Origin: Bisbaumannia sp015645095
GTDB lineage: Bacteria > Pseudomonadota > Gammaproteobacteria > Pseudomonadales > Halomonadaceae
Direction: 5' to 3'
Length of the DNA stretch: 64,000 bases
Assembly: GCA_036871055.1 (NCBI GenBank)
Contig: CP141893.1
Location: 186,001 to 250,000 of the forward strand
This document shows positions 1-7,862 of the stretch, piece by piece. The notes beneath the pieces were generated by a model. The model was given only the letters and a program-made list of their open reading frames with translations, was not told the origin of the DNA and did no database searches. The first letter of the stretch is position 1; the number at the start of each line of letters is the position of its first letter. The position numbers and the translations under genes were made by a program.

Positions 1-749
1 CGCTGAGCGTGCCGGATGCCGAGCGCGACCTGGGCTATGTGATGAAGGCGGTCTCCACCATCCGCTCGGCGCTCAATGGCCGGGTGCCGCTGATCGGCTT
101 CTCCGGCAGCCCCTGGACGCTGGCCACCTATATGGTCGAGGGCGCCTCCAGCAAGGACTTCCGGCATGTGAAGACCATGCTCTATGACACGCCGGACACC
201 ATGCACCGGCTGCTGGATACCCTGGCCCTGGCGGTCACCGACTACCTCAATGCGCAGATTCGCGCCGGCGCCCAGGCGGTGCAGATCTTCGATACTTGGG
301 GCGGGGTGCTCTCCACCCCCGCCTACCTGGAGTTCTCGCTGCGTTACATGGAGCAGATCGTCGCCGGCCTCGAGCCCGGTCAGGACGGTCGCCGGGTGCC
401 GGTGATCCTGTTCACCAAGAATGGTGGCCAGTGGCTGGAACATATCGCCGGTACCGGCTGCGACGCCCTGGGGCTGGACTGGACCACCGAGCTGGCCGAT
501 GCCCGGGCCCGGGTGGGTCACAAGGTGGCGCTGCAGGGCAACCTGGACCCCAATGTGCTGTTCGCCAAGCCCTCGGCGATTCGTGCCGAGGTGGCACGGA
601 TCCTCGACAGCTACGGCAGTGGCCCCGGCCATGTCTTCAATCTGGGCCACGGCATCAGTCAGTTCACCAACCCGGATCACGTCACGGCCTTCATGGACGC
701 CCTGCACGAGCTGAGTCCCGCCTACCATGCCCGGATCGAACATGGCTGA
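1..749 (+). CDS. hemE: Uroporphyrinogen decarboxylase, 3' part (5' end outside window)
   Basis: Cytosolic haem-pathway enzyme that decarboxylates the four acetate side chains of uroporphyrinogen III to give coproporphyrinogen III. The frame is open from the first bases (Leu-Ser-Val before the GTG at 9), so that GTG is internal and roughly the first third of the protein lies outside the window. Visible family signatures are GFSGSPWTLATYMVEG, containing the conserved active-site Tyr, IFDTWGG, LQGNLDPNVLFA and, near the end, the FNLGHGI block with its conserved His. The remaining residues match the C-terminal two thirds of a roughly 355-residue enzyme. Its stop overlaps the start of the next gene, implying co-transcription. 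No frameshift is seen. Confidence 0.96.
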   Translation, partial: LSVPDAERDLGYVMKAVSTIRSALNGRVPLIGFSGSPWTLATYMVEGASSKDFRHVKTMLYDTPDTMHRLLDTLALAVTDYLNAQIRAGAQAVQIFDTWGGVLSTPAYLEFSLRYMEQIVAGLEPGQDGRRVPVILFTKNGGQWLEHIAGTGCDALGLDWTTELADARARVGHKVALQGNLDPNVLFAKPSAIRAEVARILDSYGSGPGHVFNLGHGISQFTNPDHVTAFMDALHELSPAYHARIEHG

Positions 750-1107
750 GTGGCTGTGCCGCTGGCATCGCCGTCGCCGCCTCTGGGCGGTGGCGGCCCT
801 GGCCACGGCCCTGCTGATCGCCCTCGGTAGCCTGACCCCGGGCAGCGAGATGCCCCAGGCCCTGCCCTGGGACAAGTTCAACCATTTCGTCGGCTATGCC
901 GGCCTGGCGGGGCTCCTGGGCCTGGCCGGGTGGCGGTTGCCGATCGCTTTCCTGGGGGCCGTGCTCTACGGCATCGCCATCGAGGTGGCCCAGATTCCGG
1001 TGCCGGGCCGCAGCGGCGGCGACTGGTGGGATATCCTGGCCAATACCTTAGGCGCCAGCAGCGCCGTGCTGCTGCTGGCCGCGCTCCGCCGCCGTTTTCT
1101 GGGCTAG
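742..1107 (+). CDS. VanZ-like small membrane protein
   Basis: About 121 residues with three or four hydrophobic helices. It carries the VanZ-like pattern: KFNHFVGY in the first half, then EVAQIPVPGR, GGDWWDILANTLGA and a terminal hydrophobic helix (conserved E/Q, R, D and N-x-x-G). I chose the ATG at 742, which overlaps the last 8 bases of hemE; an upstream in-frame ATG at 727 would add five residues and lie deeper in hemE. Overlap with hemE suggests translational coupling. The role of single-domain VanZ proteins outside glycopeptide resistance is unknown, so no function is assigned. Confidence 0.8.
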   Translation: MAEWLCRWHRRRRLWAVAALATALLIALGSLTPGSEMPQALPWDKFNHFVGYAGLAGLLGLAGWRLPIAFLGAVLYGIAIEVAQIPVPGRSGGDWWDILANTLGASSAVLLLAALRRRFLG

Positions 1108-1212
1108 GCCCTCCTGGCCGCTCTCCACCGATAAACCGGCTGGGGCTCTCTCCCTCCTAACGTTGACCCCCCTGCCTCGCGTTTTTCCTTGCTTCGTCCA
1201 AGCTAGGAGGCT

Positions 1213-1230
1213 ATCGGCCCCGGGGCCGAT
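1213..1230. repeat. 18-bp perfect palindrome upstream of aapJ
   Basis: ATCGGCCCCGGGGCCGAT is a perfect dyad 23 bp before the first amino-acid-binding protein gene. It could form a hairpin in the leader or be an operator. The leader (1108-1253) shows no clear sigma-70 or sigma-54 promoter to me. Confidence 0.45.
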
Positions 1231-1253
1231 GCCCGACAACCCTTGGAGCAAGG

Positions 1254-2282
1254 ATGACGATGATGCGAAGCATGGCAGTGCGATGGGGCGGGCCCCTGGT
1301 GGCCGGCCTGCTGGTGGCGGGGGCGGCGCAGGCGGCCACCCTGGATGAGGTGCGCGGGCGCGATGCCCTGCGTTGCGGCGTCAATGCCGCTCAGCCCGGC
1401 TTCTCGGCGCTGGATGACCAGGACGAGTACCAGGGGCTGGATACCGAGGTGTGCCGGGCGGTGGCCGCCGCCGTGCTGGGCGATGCCGACAAGGTGCAGT
1501 TTATCCCCCTGGACTCGGTGGAGCGCTTCGTGGCCATTCAGTCCGGGGAGGTGGACGTGCTGTCGCGCACCACGACCTGGACCTCCGGCCGCGATACCAC
1601 CCTGGGCCTCAACTTCACCGGCGTCAGCTACTACGACGGCCAGGCCTTTATGGTGGCCAGCGACCTGGGCGTACAGAGTGCCCTGGCGCTGGATGGTGCC
1701 GCGGTCTGTACCCAGTCCGGGACCACCAGCGAGCTCAACCTGGCCGACTACTTCCGGGTCAACGGCATGAGCTACGATGCCGTGGTCTTCGACTCCCCCG
1801 AGCAGTCCATCGCCGGCTTCGAGGCCGGGCGCTGCGACGTACTCAGCTCCGATGCCTCCCAGCTCTATGCCCAGCGTATGCAACTGGCCGACCCGGACAG
1901 CGCCGTGGTGCTGCCGGAGGTGATCTCCAAGGAGCCGCTGGGGCCGGCGGTGCGCCAGGGCGACGATCAATGGTTCAACATCGTCAAGTGGTCGCTGTTC
2001 GCCATGCTCAATGCGGAGGAGCTGGGCATCGATCGCGACAACGTGGAGGCGATGCGCGACTCCGAGGACCCCGACGTGGCTCGCCTACTGGGCCGTGACG
2101 GCAACTATGGCGAGGGCATGGGGCTCGACGCCGATTGGGCCTACCGGATCATCGCTCAGGTGGGCAGCTACGGCGAAGTGTTCGAGCGCAACCTGGGGCA
2201 GGCGTCCGAGTTCAAGATCGCCCGGGGGCTCAATGCCCTGTGGCGGGACGGCGGCCTGCACTATGCGCCGCCGGTGCGCTAA
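1254..2282 (+). CDS. aapJ: General L-amino acid ABC transporter, periplasmic binding protein 1
   Basis: Periplasmic substrate-binding protein of the Aap/Bzt type, which delivers many L-amino acids to the AapQMP complex. The 342-residue product starts with a Sec signal peptide (basic start, hydrophobic VAGLLVAG run, AQA cleavage site near residue 27), followed by a type-2 periplasmic fold with the AapJ-type blocks RCGVN, GLDTEVCRAVAAAV, DVLSRTTTWT and LGLNFTGV. Several ATGs lie close together (1254, 1260, 1272); 1254 follows an AAGG-type site. It is the first of two adjacent paralogues and heads a cluster in the order J-J-Q-M-P. A permanent tandem duplicate of the binding protein is unusual; it may widen substrate range. 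Confidence 0.9.
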   Translation: MTMMRSMAVRWGGPLVAGLLVAGAAQAATLDEVRGRDALRCGVNAAQPGFSALDDQDEYQGLDTEVCRAVAAAVLGDADKVQFIPLDSVERFVAIQSGEVDVLSRTTTWTSGRDTTLGLNFTGVSYYDGQAFMVASDLGVQSALALDGAAVCTQSGTTSELNLADYFRVNGMSYDAVVFDSPEQSIAGFEAGRCDVLSSDASQLYAQRMQLADPDSAVVLPEVISKEPLGPAVRQGDDQWFNIVKWSLFAMLNAEELGIDRDNVEAMRDSEDPDVARLLGRDGNYGEGMGLDADWAYRIIAQVGSYGEVFERNLGQASEFKIARGLNALWRDGGLHYAPPVR

Positions 2283-2413
2283 GGCGGTGCGTCCGTAGTG
2301 GGCCTGGGCCGTAGCGTTGAAAGCCGCGGCTCATGCCCCGGGATGAACCTTGCTAAGGTCAGGCCAGGTGCCAGGCACCATCGATTGTCGATATCCAATC
2401 ACGAGGAACTCCC

Positions 2414-3445
2414 ATGCGCAGCGACAACAAGAACAAGCTGGTCCTTCTCACCTCCGCCGCCGCCCTGACCCTGGGCGCCGCCTCCCTGGCCTCGGCCCAG
2501 ACCCTGGAGGCGACCCGGGATCGCGGCGCCGTCCAGTGCGGCGTCAGTGATGGCCTGCCGGGCTTCTCGGCTCCCGACGATACCGGCGAGTGGCGGGGCA
2601 TCGACGTCGATGTCTGCCGTGCCGTGGCGGCGGCGGTGTTCGGCGATGCCGAGGCGGTGCGCTATATCTCCCTCAATGCGGTGGAGCGCTTCACCGCCCT
2701 GCAGTCCGGGGAGGTGGACGTGCTGTCACGCAACACCACCTGGACCACCACTCGCGACACCACCCTGGGCCTCAACTTCACCGGGGTGACCTTCTATGAC
2801 GGCATCGGCTTCATGGTCAATCGCGACCTGGGGCTCTCCAGTGCCGAGGAGCTGGACGGGGCGGCCATCTGCGTGCAGTCGGGCACCACCACCGAGCTCA
2901 ACGTGGCGGACTACTTCCGCGCCAACGACATGGCCTTCGATCCCATCGTCTTCGATACCTCCGAGCAGACCGTGGGCGGCTACGAGGCCGGGCGCTGCGA
3001 TGTCCTGACTTCCGACACCTCCCAGCTGGCGGCGCTGCGCATCCAGCTCTCTGACCCGGACCAGTCGGTGATCCTGCCGGAGATCATCTCCAAGGAGCCG
3101 CTGGGGCCGGTGGTGCGCCAGGGCGACGATCAGTGGTTCAACATCGTCAAGTGGTCGCTGTTCGCCATGCTCAATGCCGAGGAGATGGGTATCACCAGCG
3201 ACAACGTCGAGGCGATGCTCGAGTCCGAGGATCCCGACGTGGCCCGCCTGCTCGGCCAGGACGGCAACTATGGCGAGGGCATGGGGCTGTCCGCCGACTG
3301 GGCCTACCAGATCATCAAGCAGGTGGGTAACTACGGCGAGAGCTTCGAGCGCAACGTGGGCATGGACTCGCCGCTGGAGATCGAGCGCGGCATCAATGCG
3401 CTGTGGACCGAGGGCGGCATCCAGTACGCGCCGCCGATCCGCTGA
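2414..3445 (+). CDS. aapJ: General L-amino acid ABC transporter, periplasmic binding protein 2
   Basis: Second 343-residue AapJ-type protein, strongly similar to its neighbour along the whole length; for example VRQGDDQWFNIVKWSLFAML occurs in both. A signal peptide ends around ASAQ near residue 29. The mature part keeps CRAVAAAVFGDA, SGEVDVLSRNTTWT and LGLNFTGV. Differences concentrate in regions such as the 90s and 130s of the mature protein, so ligand preference may differ. A short palindrome (2367-2379, GGTGCC-A-GGCACC) lies in the 131-bp gap before it. It is the copy adjacent to the permeases and so is likely to be the principal binding partner. Confidence 0.9.
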   Translation: MRSDNKNKLVLLTSAAALTLGAASLASAQTLEATRDRGAVQCGVSDGLPGFSAPDDTGEWRGIDVDVCRAVAAAVFGDAEAVRYISLNAVERFTALQSGEVDVLSRNTTWTTTRDTTLGLNFTGVTFYDGIGFMVNRDLGLSSAEELDGAAICVQSGTTTELNVADYFRANDMAFDPIVFDTSEQTVGGYEAGRCDVLTSDTSQLAALRIQLSDPDQSVILPEIISKEPLGPVVRQGDDQWFNIVKWSLFAMLNAEEMGITSDNVEAMLESEDPDVARLLGQDGNYGEGMGLSADWAYQIIKQVGNYGESFERNVGMDSPLEIERGINALWTEGGIQYAPPIR

Positions 3446-3556
3446 GCACTGCGGCGGCCGTGGCCGGCCGCCGCCCCTGCTCGACCGGGGCGCCCCGTTA
3501 CCCCGAGGGCGGCCCGGTATCCGGCTTGATGGATCCAGGCGGAGAGACCCTTGCCC

Positions 3557-4747
3557 ATGGCTCAACGACCCCAGGCCCGCCCGGCGGGCCCTAAACCGCC
3601 TTTCTGGCGGGATCGCGCCAAGCGCGCCCTGATTTTCCAGCTGTTGCTGATCGCCGCCGTCGCCGGCTTCCTGGTCTATATCATCGGCAATACCCAGGAC
3701 AACCTGGCGGCGCGAGGCATCACCACCGGCTTCGGTTTCCTCAATAACACCGCGGGCTTCGGCATCGTCCAGAGCCTGATCGATTACTCCTCCCAGAGCA
3801 CCTATGGCCGTACCTTCGTGGTGGGCCTGCTCAATACCCTGCTGGTCTCGGCGCTGGGGGTGCTGGCGGCGACCCTGATCGGCTTCGTCGTCGGCATCGC
3901 CCGGCTCTCGCCCAACTGGCTGATCGCCCGGCTGGCCAGCGGCTATATCGAGGTGTTCCGCAACATCCCCCTGCTGCTGCAGATCTTCTTCTGGTACTTC
4001 GCGGTGTTGCGGGCCCTGCCGTCGGCCCGGGACAGCCTCTCCTTCGGCGAGGTGATCTTCCTCAACGTGCGTGGCCTCTATCTGCCGGAGCCGCAGTTCC
4101 TGTCCGGCTTCGGGTTGATCCCCCTGGCCACCCTGGTGGCGGTGGTGGCGAGCATCGCCCTGGTGATCTGGAACCGGCGTCGCCATGAGGCCACCGGCAA
4201 GCGCCTGCCCGCCTACTGGATTTCGGCGGGGCTGATCGTCGGGCTGCCGCTCCTGGTGTTGGTGGTGACCGGGGTGCCGGTGACCTGGGAGGTGCCGGAG
4301 CTGCGCGGCTTCAACTTCCGTGGCGGCATCACGGTGATCCCGGAGTTCCTGGCGCTGTGGCTGGCGCTGTCGATCTATACCGCCTCCTTTATCGCCGAGA
4401 TCGTGCGCTCGGGGATCCAGGCGGTCTCCCATGGCCAGACCGAGGCGGCCCAGGCGCTGAGCCTGCCCCAGGGGCTGGTGCTGCGCCTGGTGGTGATCCC
4501 CCAGGCGCTGCGGGTGATCATCCCGCCGCTGACCAGCCAGTACCTCAACCTGATCAAGAACTCGTCGCTGGCCACCGCCATCGGCTACCCGGACCTGGTC
4601 TCGGTGTTCGCCGGTACCACCCTCAACCAGACCGGCCAGGCCATCGAGGTGATCGCCATGACCATGGCGGTCTATCTGACGATCAGCCTCCTGGTGTCGC
4701 TGTTCATGAACTGGTACAACGCCCGCGTGGCGCTGGTGGAACGCTAG
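3557..4747 (+). CDS. aapQ: General L-amino acid ABC transporter permease AapQ
   Basis: Inner-membrane permease of the HisMQ family, about 396 residues. The start at 3557 has a GGAGAG site ten bases upstream; an in-frame TTG at 3551 is too close to it. The N-terminal helix (ALIFQLLLIAAVAGFLVYII) is followed by the long periplasmic insertion typical of AapQ, and the inner-membrane module has EVFRNIPLLLQIFFWYF and the EAA loop QTEAAQALSLPQG, which docks to the ATPase. It pairs with AapM to form the heterodimeric channel. Size and motif order match the Rhizobium AapQ family. Confidence 0.93.
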   Translation: MAQRPQARPAGPKPPFWRDRAKRALIFQLLLIAAVAGFLVYIIGNTQDNLAARGITTGFGFLNNTAGFGIVQSLIDYSSQSTYGRTFVVGLLNTLLVSALGVLAATLIGFVVGIARLSPNWLIARLASGYIEVFRNIPLLLQIFFWYFAVLRALPSARDSLSFGEVIFLNVRGLYLPEPQFLSGFGLIPLATLVAVVASIALVIWNRRRHEATGKRLPAYWISAGLIVGLPLLVLVVTGVPVTWEVPELRGFNFRGGITVIPEFLALWLALSIYTASFIAEIVRSGIQAVSHGQTEAAQALSLPQGLVLRLVVIPQALRVIIPPLTSQYLNLIKNSSLATAIGYPDLVSVFAGTTLNQTGQAIEVIAMTMAVYLTISLLVSLFMNWYNARVALVER

Positions 4748-4757
4748 GAGAGGCGCC

Positions 4758-5858
4758 ATGACGATTCGACACGAGATGATTCCCGAGCGCCCGGCGCCGA
4801 TCCGCACCGTGGGCCCCATCGCCTGGCTCAGGGCCAATCTGTTCAGCGGGCCGGTGAATACCCTCTTCACCCTGGTCGGCCTCTACCTGCTCTATGTGCT
4901 GCTGGCGCCGACGATCCAGTGGGCCTTTATCAACGCCGACTGGGTGGGCACCAGCCGCGACGACTGCTCCCGGGAGGGGGCCTGTTGGGTGTTCGTCAAT
5001 GCCCGCCTCGGCCAGTTCATCTATGGCCTCTATCCGGGCAGCGAGATCTGGCGGGTCAATACGGTGTTCGCCAGCTTCGCGGCGCTGATCGCCTGGCTGG
5101 CGATCCCGCGACTGCCCGCCAAGCGCTGGGTGGCCATCGCCACCCTGCTGGCCTTCCCGGTGTTCGCCTACGTGATGCTCTACGGCGGCTACTTCGGCCT
5201 GCGGGTGGTGGAGACCCACCGCTGGGGCGGGCTGATGCTGACCCTGATCCTCGCCGTGGTGGGCATGGTGGCGGCCCTGCCCATCGGCATCCTGCTGGCG
5301 CTGGGGCGGCGCTCCCAGATGCCCATCGTCAAGAGCTTCTGCGTGGTCTTCATCGAGTTCTGGCGAGGGGTGCCGCTGATCACCATCCTGTTCATGGCCT
5401 CGGTGATGCTGCCGCTGTTCATGCCCACCGGGGTCAGCGTCGATCGCCTGCTGCGGGCGCTCATCGGCATCACCCTCTTCCAGAGCGCCTACATGGCCGA
5501 GGTGATACGCGGCGGCCTGCAGGCGATTCCCCGGGGTCAGGAGGAGGCCGCTGCGGCACTCGGCATGAACTACTGGATGCGCATGGGCCTGATCGTGCTG
5601 CCCCAGGCGCTGAAGATGATGATCCCCGGCATCGTCAACACCTTTATCTCGCTGTTCAAGGACACCACCCTGGTGATGATCATCGGCCTCTTCGACCTGC
5701 TGGGGATCGTCCAGGCGGCGCTGTCGGACTCCCGCTGGCTGGGCTTCGCCCTGGAGGGCTATGTGTTCGCGGCGTTCATGTTCTGGGTCTTCTGTTTCAG
5801 CATGTCCCGCTATAGCCAGTACCTGGAACGCAAGCTGCATACCGGCCACAAGCGGTAG
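4758..5858 (+). CDS. aapM: General L-amino acid ABC transporter permease AapM
   Basis: Second HisMQ-type permease, 366 residues, 10 bp after aapQ with an AGGAGAGG site. It has the AapM-type N-terminal region (GPIAWLRANLFSG), several hydrophobic helices, then EFWRGVPLITILFMASVMLP and the cytoplasmic EAA loop GQEEAAAALGMNYW followed by LPQALKMMIPGIVNTFISLF. It forms the membrane channel with AapQ. Tight spacing and matching subunit order support an operon with aapQ and aapP. Confidence 0.93.
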   Translation: MTIRHEMIPERPAPIRTVGPIAWLRANLFSGPVNTLFTLVGLYLLYVLLAPTIQWAFINADWVGTSRDDCSREGACWVFVNARLGQFIYGLYPGSEIWRVNTVFASFAALIAWLAIPRLPAKRWVAIATLLAFPVFAYVMLYGGYFGLRVVETHRWGGLMLTLILAVVGMVAALPIGILLALGRRSQMPIVKSFCVVFIEFWRGVPLITILFMASVMLPLFMPTGVSVDRLLRALIGITLFQSAYMAEVIRGGLQAIPRGQEEAAAALGMNYWMRMGLIVLPQALKMMIPGIVNTFISLFKDTTLVMIIGLFDLLGIVQAALSDSRWLGFALEGYVFAAFMFWVFCFSMSRYSQYLERKLHTGHKR

Positions 5859-5890
5859 CCAGGCGCCCACCGACTCGAGGAGCGACAACA

Positions 5891-6658
5891 ATGAGTGAAC
5901 AGGCAACGCAAACCGGCGCCGCGACCCCCATGGTGGAGATGCGCGGTGTCAACAAGTGGTACGGCGACTTCCATGTGCTGCGGGATATCGATCTCACCGT
6001 GAGCCGTGGCGAGCGCATCGTCATCTGTGGACCGTCCGGTTCCGGCAAGTCGACGCTGATCCGCTGCATCAACCACCTGGAGGAGCACCAGCAGGGCGAG
6101 ATCGTGGTCGGCGGCGTGCCGCTGACCCAGGACGTCAAGCGCATCGAGCAGATCCGCCGCAGCGTGGGCATGGTCTTCCAGCATTTCAACCTCTTTCCCC
6201 ACCTGACGGTGCTGGAGAACTGCTGTTTGTCGCCCATGTGGGTGCAGAAGAAGCCGCGTCGGGAGGCGGAGGCCCAGGCCATGCAGTACCTGGAGCGGGT
6301 GCAGATCGCCGAGCAGGCCAGGAAATACCCGGGGCAGCTCTCCGGCGGCCAGCAGCAGCGGGTGGCCATCGCCCGCTCGCTGTGCATGCACCCGGAGGTG
6401 ATGCTCTTCGACGAGCCGACCTCGGCGCTGGACCCGGAGATGATCAAGGAGGTACTGGATGTCATGGTCGAGCTGGCCCGGGAGGGCATGACCATGCTCT
6501 GCGTGACCCACGAGATGGGCTTCGCCAAGACCGTGGCCGACCGGGTGATCTTCATGGACCAGGGGCAGATCATCGAGGAGAACGCCCCGGAGCCCTTCTT
6601 CAACGATCCCCAGTCGGAGCGAACCCGGCTGTTCCTTAGCCAGATCCTCGGCCACTAG
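5891..6658 (+). CDS. aapP: General L-amino acid ABC transporter ATPase AapP
   Basis: Cytoplasmic ATP-hydrolysing subunit, 255 residues. All ABC motifs are intact: Walker A GPSGSGKST, Q-loop MVFQHFNLFPHLTVLEN, signature LSGGQQQRVAIAR, Walker B VMLFDEPTSALDPEM and the switch His in CVTHEMGFAK. This is the polar amino acid (GlnQ/HisP/AapP) subgroup. An AGGAG site lies before the ATG. It is last in the cluster; only 27 bp separate it from the convergent gene that follows, with no obvious terminator hairpin between them. Confidence 0.95.
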   Translation: MSEQATQTGAATPMVEMRGVNKWYGDFHVLRDIDLTVSRGERIVICGPSGSGKSTLIRCINHLEEHQQGEIVVGGVPLTQDVKRIEQIRRSVGMVFQHFNLFPHLTVLENCCLSPMWVQKKPRREAEAQAMQYLERVQIAEQARKYPGQLSGGQQQRVAIARSLCMHPEVMLFDEPTSALDPEMIKEVLDVMVELAREGMTMLCVTHEMGFAKTVADRVIFMDQGQIIEENAPEPFFNDPQSERTRLFLSQILGH

Positions 6659-6685
6659 GCCTTACGAAATCGGTCTGCGCTCGCC

Positions 6686-7159
6686 TCAGGAGAGGCGCGG
6701 TTCGCCCCTGTCGTCGGCCGTGTCGATGCCGGCCCGGAAGTTCAGGGTCGGTTCGCTGGCCTCCTGGCGCACCCGGGCCTCGCCGAGGACCTCGTCCTCC
6801 AGTGCGACCCGGCGGGCCTCGCTGGTCCAGGCGCTGTCCGGGTCGTGTACGGCGGGGCGGCGCGCATAGGAGCGGGTCATCACCGCCTGGGGGGCGAAGC
6901 CACCCTGCCGGGCCGCCAGGTGGTAGGGCAGCAGCCACAGCTCCAGCAGCAGGCGCGCCGCCACCATGGCCAGCAGCAGCAGGCCACCGCCCAGGGCCAG
7001 GGCGGGCCAGACCGCCCACCAGGTGGTGTCGGTCAGCCAGGGGGTCCGTGGCAGCAGGCGACTCAGGCCATAGGCGAGCAGGCCCAGTTGCAGCAGCAGG
7101 TGACAGAACAGCAGGGTGGAGCGGGGCAGGGGGTGACGTGGAAAGAGGAATCGACGCAT
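6686..7159 (-). CDS. Predicted small inner-membrane protein, unknown function
   Basis: About 157 residues. The chosen ATG (7157-7159) has an AGGAAGG site seven bases upstream; a longer version would begin in front of this site. It has two hydrophobic segments (STLLFCHLLLQLGLLAYGL and WPALALGGGLLLLAMVAARL) separated by a short polar stretch, and a polar, acidic C-terminal tail of about 75 residues. The two-helix layout with a short amphipathic end (LLLELWLLPYHLAARQ) recalls DUF4282-type proteins, but I cannot confirm this. It converges on aapP. Confidence 0.65.
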   Translation of the reverse strand: MRRFLFPRHPLPRSTLLFCHLLLQLGLLAYGLSRLLPRTPWLTDTTWWAVWPALALGGGLLLLAMVAARLLLELWLLPYHLAARQGGFAPQAVMTRSYARRPAVHDPDSAWTSEARRVALEDEVLGEARVRQEASEPTLNFRAGIDTADDRGEPRLS

Positions 7160-7341
7160 GGCTAGCCTTCCTGGAGTTGGCGGTGCGGAGACGGTCGGCA
7201 TCCTGCCGATGGCGGCATGCTACCCCAGTTCCCGGGCCTGCGCAGCTACCGCGATGCGGGAAGTTGACGCCTTCCCCAGCCCTTGCCACGCTCCATAGGA
7301 GGCCTCCGGCCTCGTTCCCTGAGTCTTGCCAAGGAGTTCCC

Positions 7342-7770
7342 ATGACGACCTATATCGTGGTGGCCGATGCGGCCCGGGCCCGCGTCTTTACCCGTGAGGG
7401 ACTGAAGCTGGAAGAGAAGGAGAGCCTGGTACATGCCGAGGGGCGATTGCATGAGGGGGACCTGGTCACGGATGGCGGCGGCGAGGTGCATGAGTCCATG
7501 GCGCGCACCTCACGCACCTCCGGGGGCGAGAACGTCGCCTCTCATCACCATGCGGAGATCTTCGCCAAGCAGGTGGCGGAGTGCATCTATCGTGCCCGGG
7601 TCGGCAACCATCTGCGCAAGTTGATCCTGGTAGCGCCACCGCGCTTCCTGGGTATCCTGCGTGACAAGCTGGACGACGCGACGCACAAGCTGCTGATCCA
7701 CTCCCTGCCCAAGGACCTTTCCAAGGCGTCTCTGGCGGATATCCAGGAGGCGGTCAGCGATATGCGTTAA
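7342..7770 (+). CDS. Host_attach-family protein (host attachment protein)
   Basis: 142 residues beginning TTYIVVADAARARVFT, the hallmark start of the host attachment protein family (resembling eRF1 domain 2). The middle is polar with SRTSGGENVASHHHAEIFA and ends with a helix-rich segment (LRKLILVAPPRFLGILR, then LPKDLSKASLADIQEAV). The family was named for a plant-attachment phenotype but is widespread in free-living bacteria and its biochemical role is unknown. AAGGAG precedes the ATG. Its stop codon forms part of the candidate sigma-28 promoter of the next gene, so the two are probably separate transcription units. Confidence 0.85.
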   Translation: MTTYIVVADAARARVFTREGLKLEEKESLVHAEGRLHEGDLVTDGGGEVHESMARTSRTSGGENVASHHHAEIFAKQVAECIYRARVGNHLRKLILVAPPRFLGILRDKLDDATHKLLIHSLPKDLSKASLADIQEAVSDMR

Positions 7771-7794
7771 AGCTTGTTCGACAAAGGTCGATAA
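7768..7794 (+). promoter_or_regulatory. Candidate sigma-28 (FliA) promoter for chemoreceptor 1
   Basis: TAAA, 15 bases, then GTCGATAA. This matches the enterobacterial FliA pattern TAAA-N15-GCCGATAA at all but one position. It begins inside the stop codon of the upstream gene and lies about 70 bp before the chemoreceptor start, which suits a motility-linked sensor. Confidence 0.6.
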
Positions 7795-7862
7795 CCTGCT
7801 CGTGCTCGCCGGTACATGGCCCCCGTGTGCCGGCGATAATACTTTTGACGAGCGAGACCCGC

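Noticed and set aside
2367..2392. Sigma-54 promoter before the second binding-protein gene
   Set aside because: AGGCACC...TTGTC looks superficially right but the -12 GC is missing at the required spacing.
2726..4870. Long minus-strand open frame (714 codons) opposite the amino acid transporter
   Set aside because: Antisense frame caused by GC-rich codon bias; composition is His/Gln/Arg/Gly-rich, no domains, and the plus-strand genes are well-known families.
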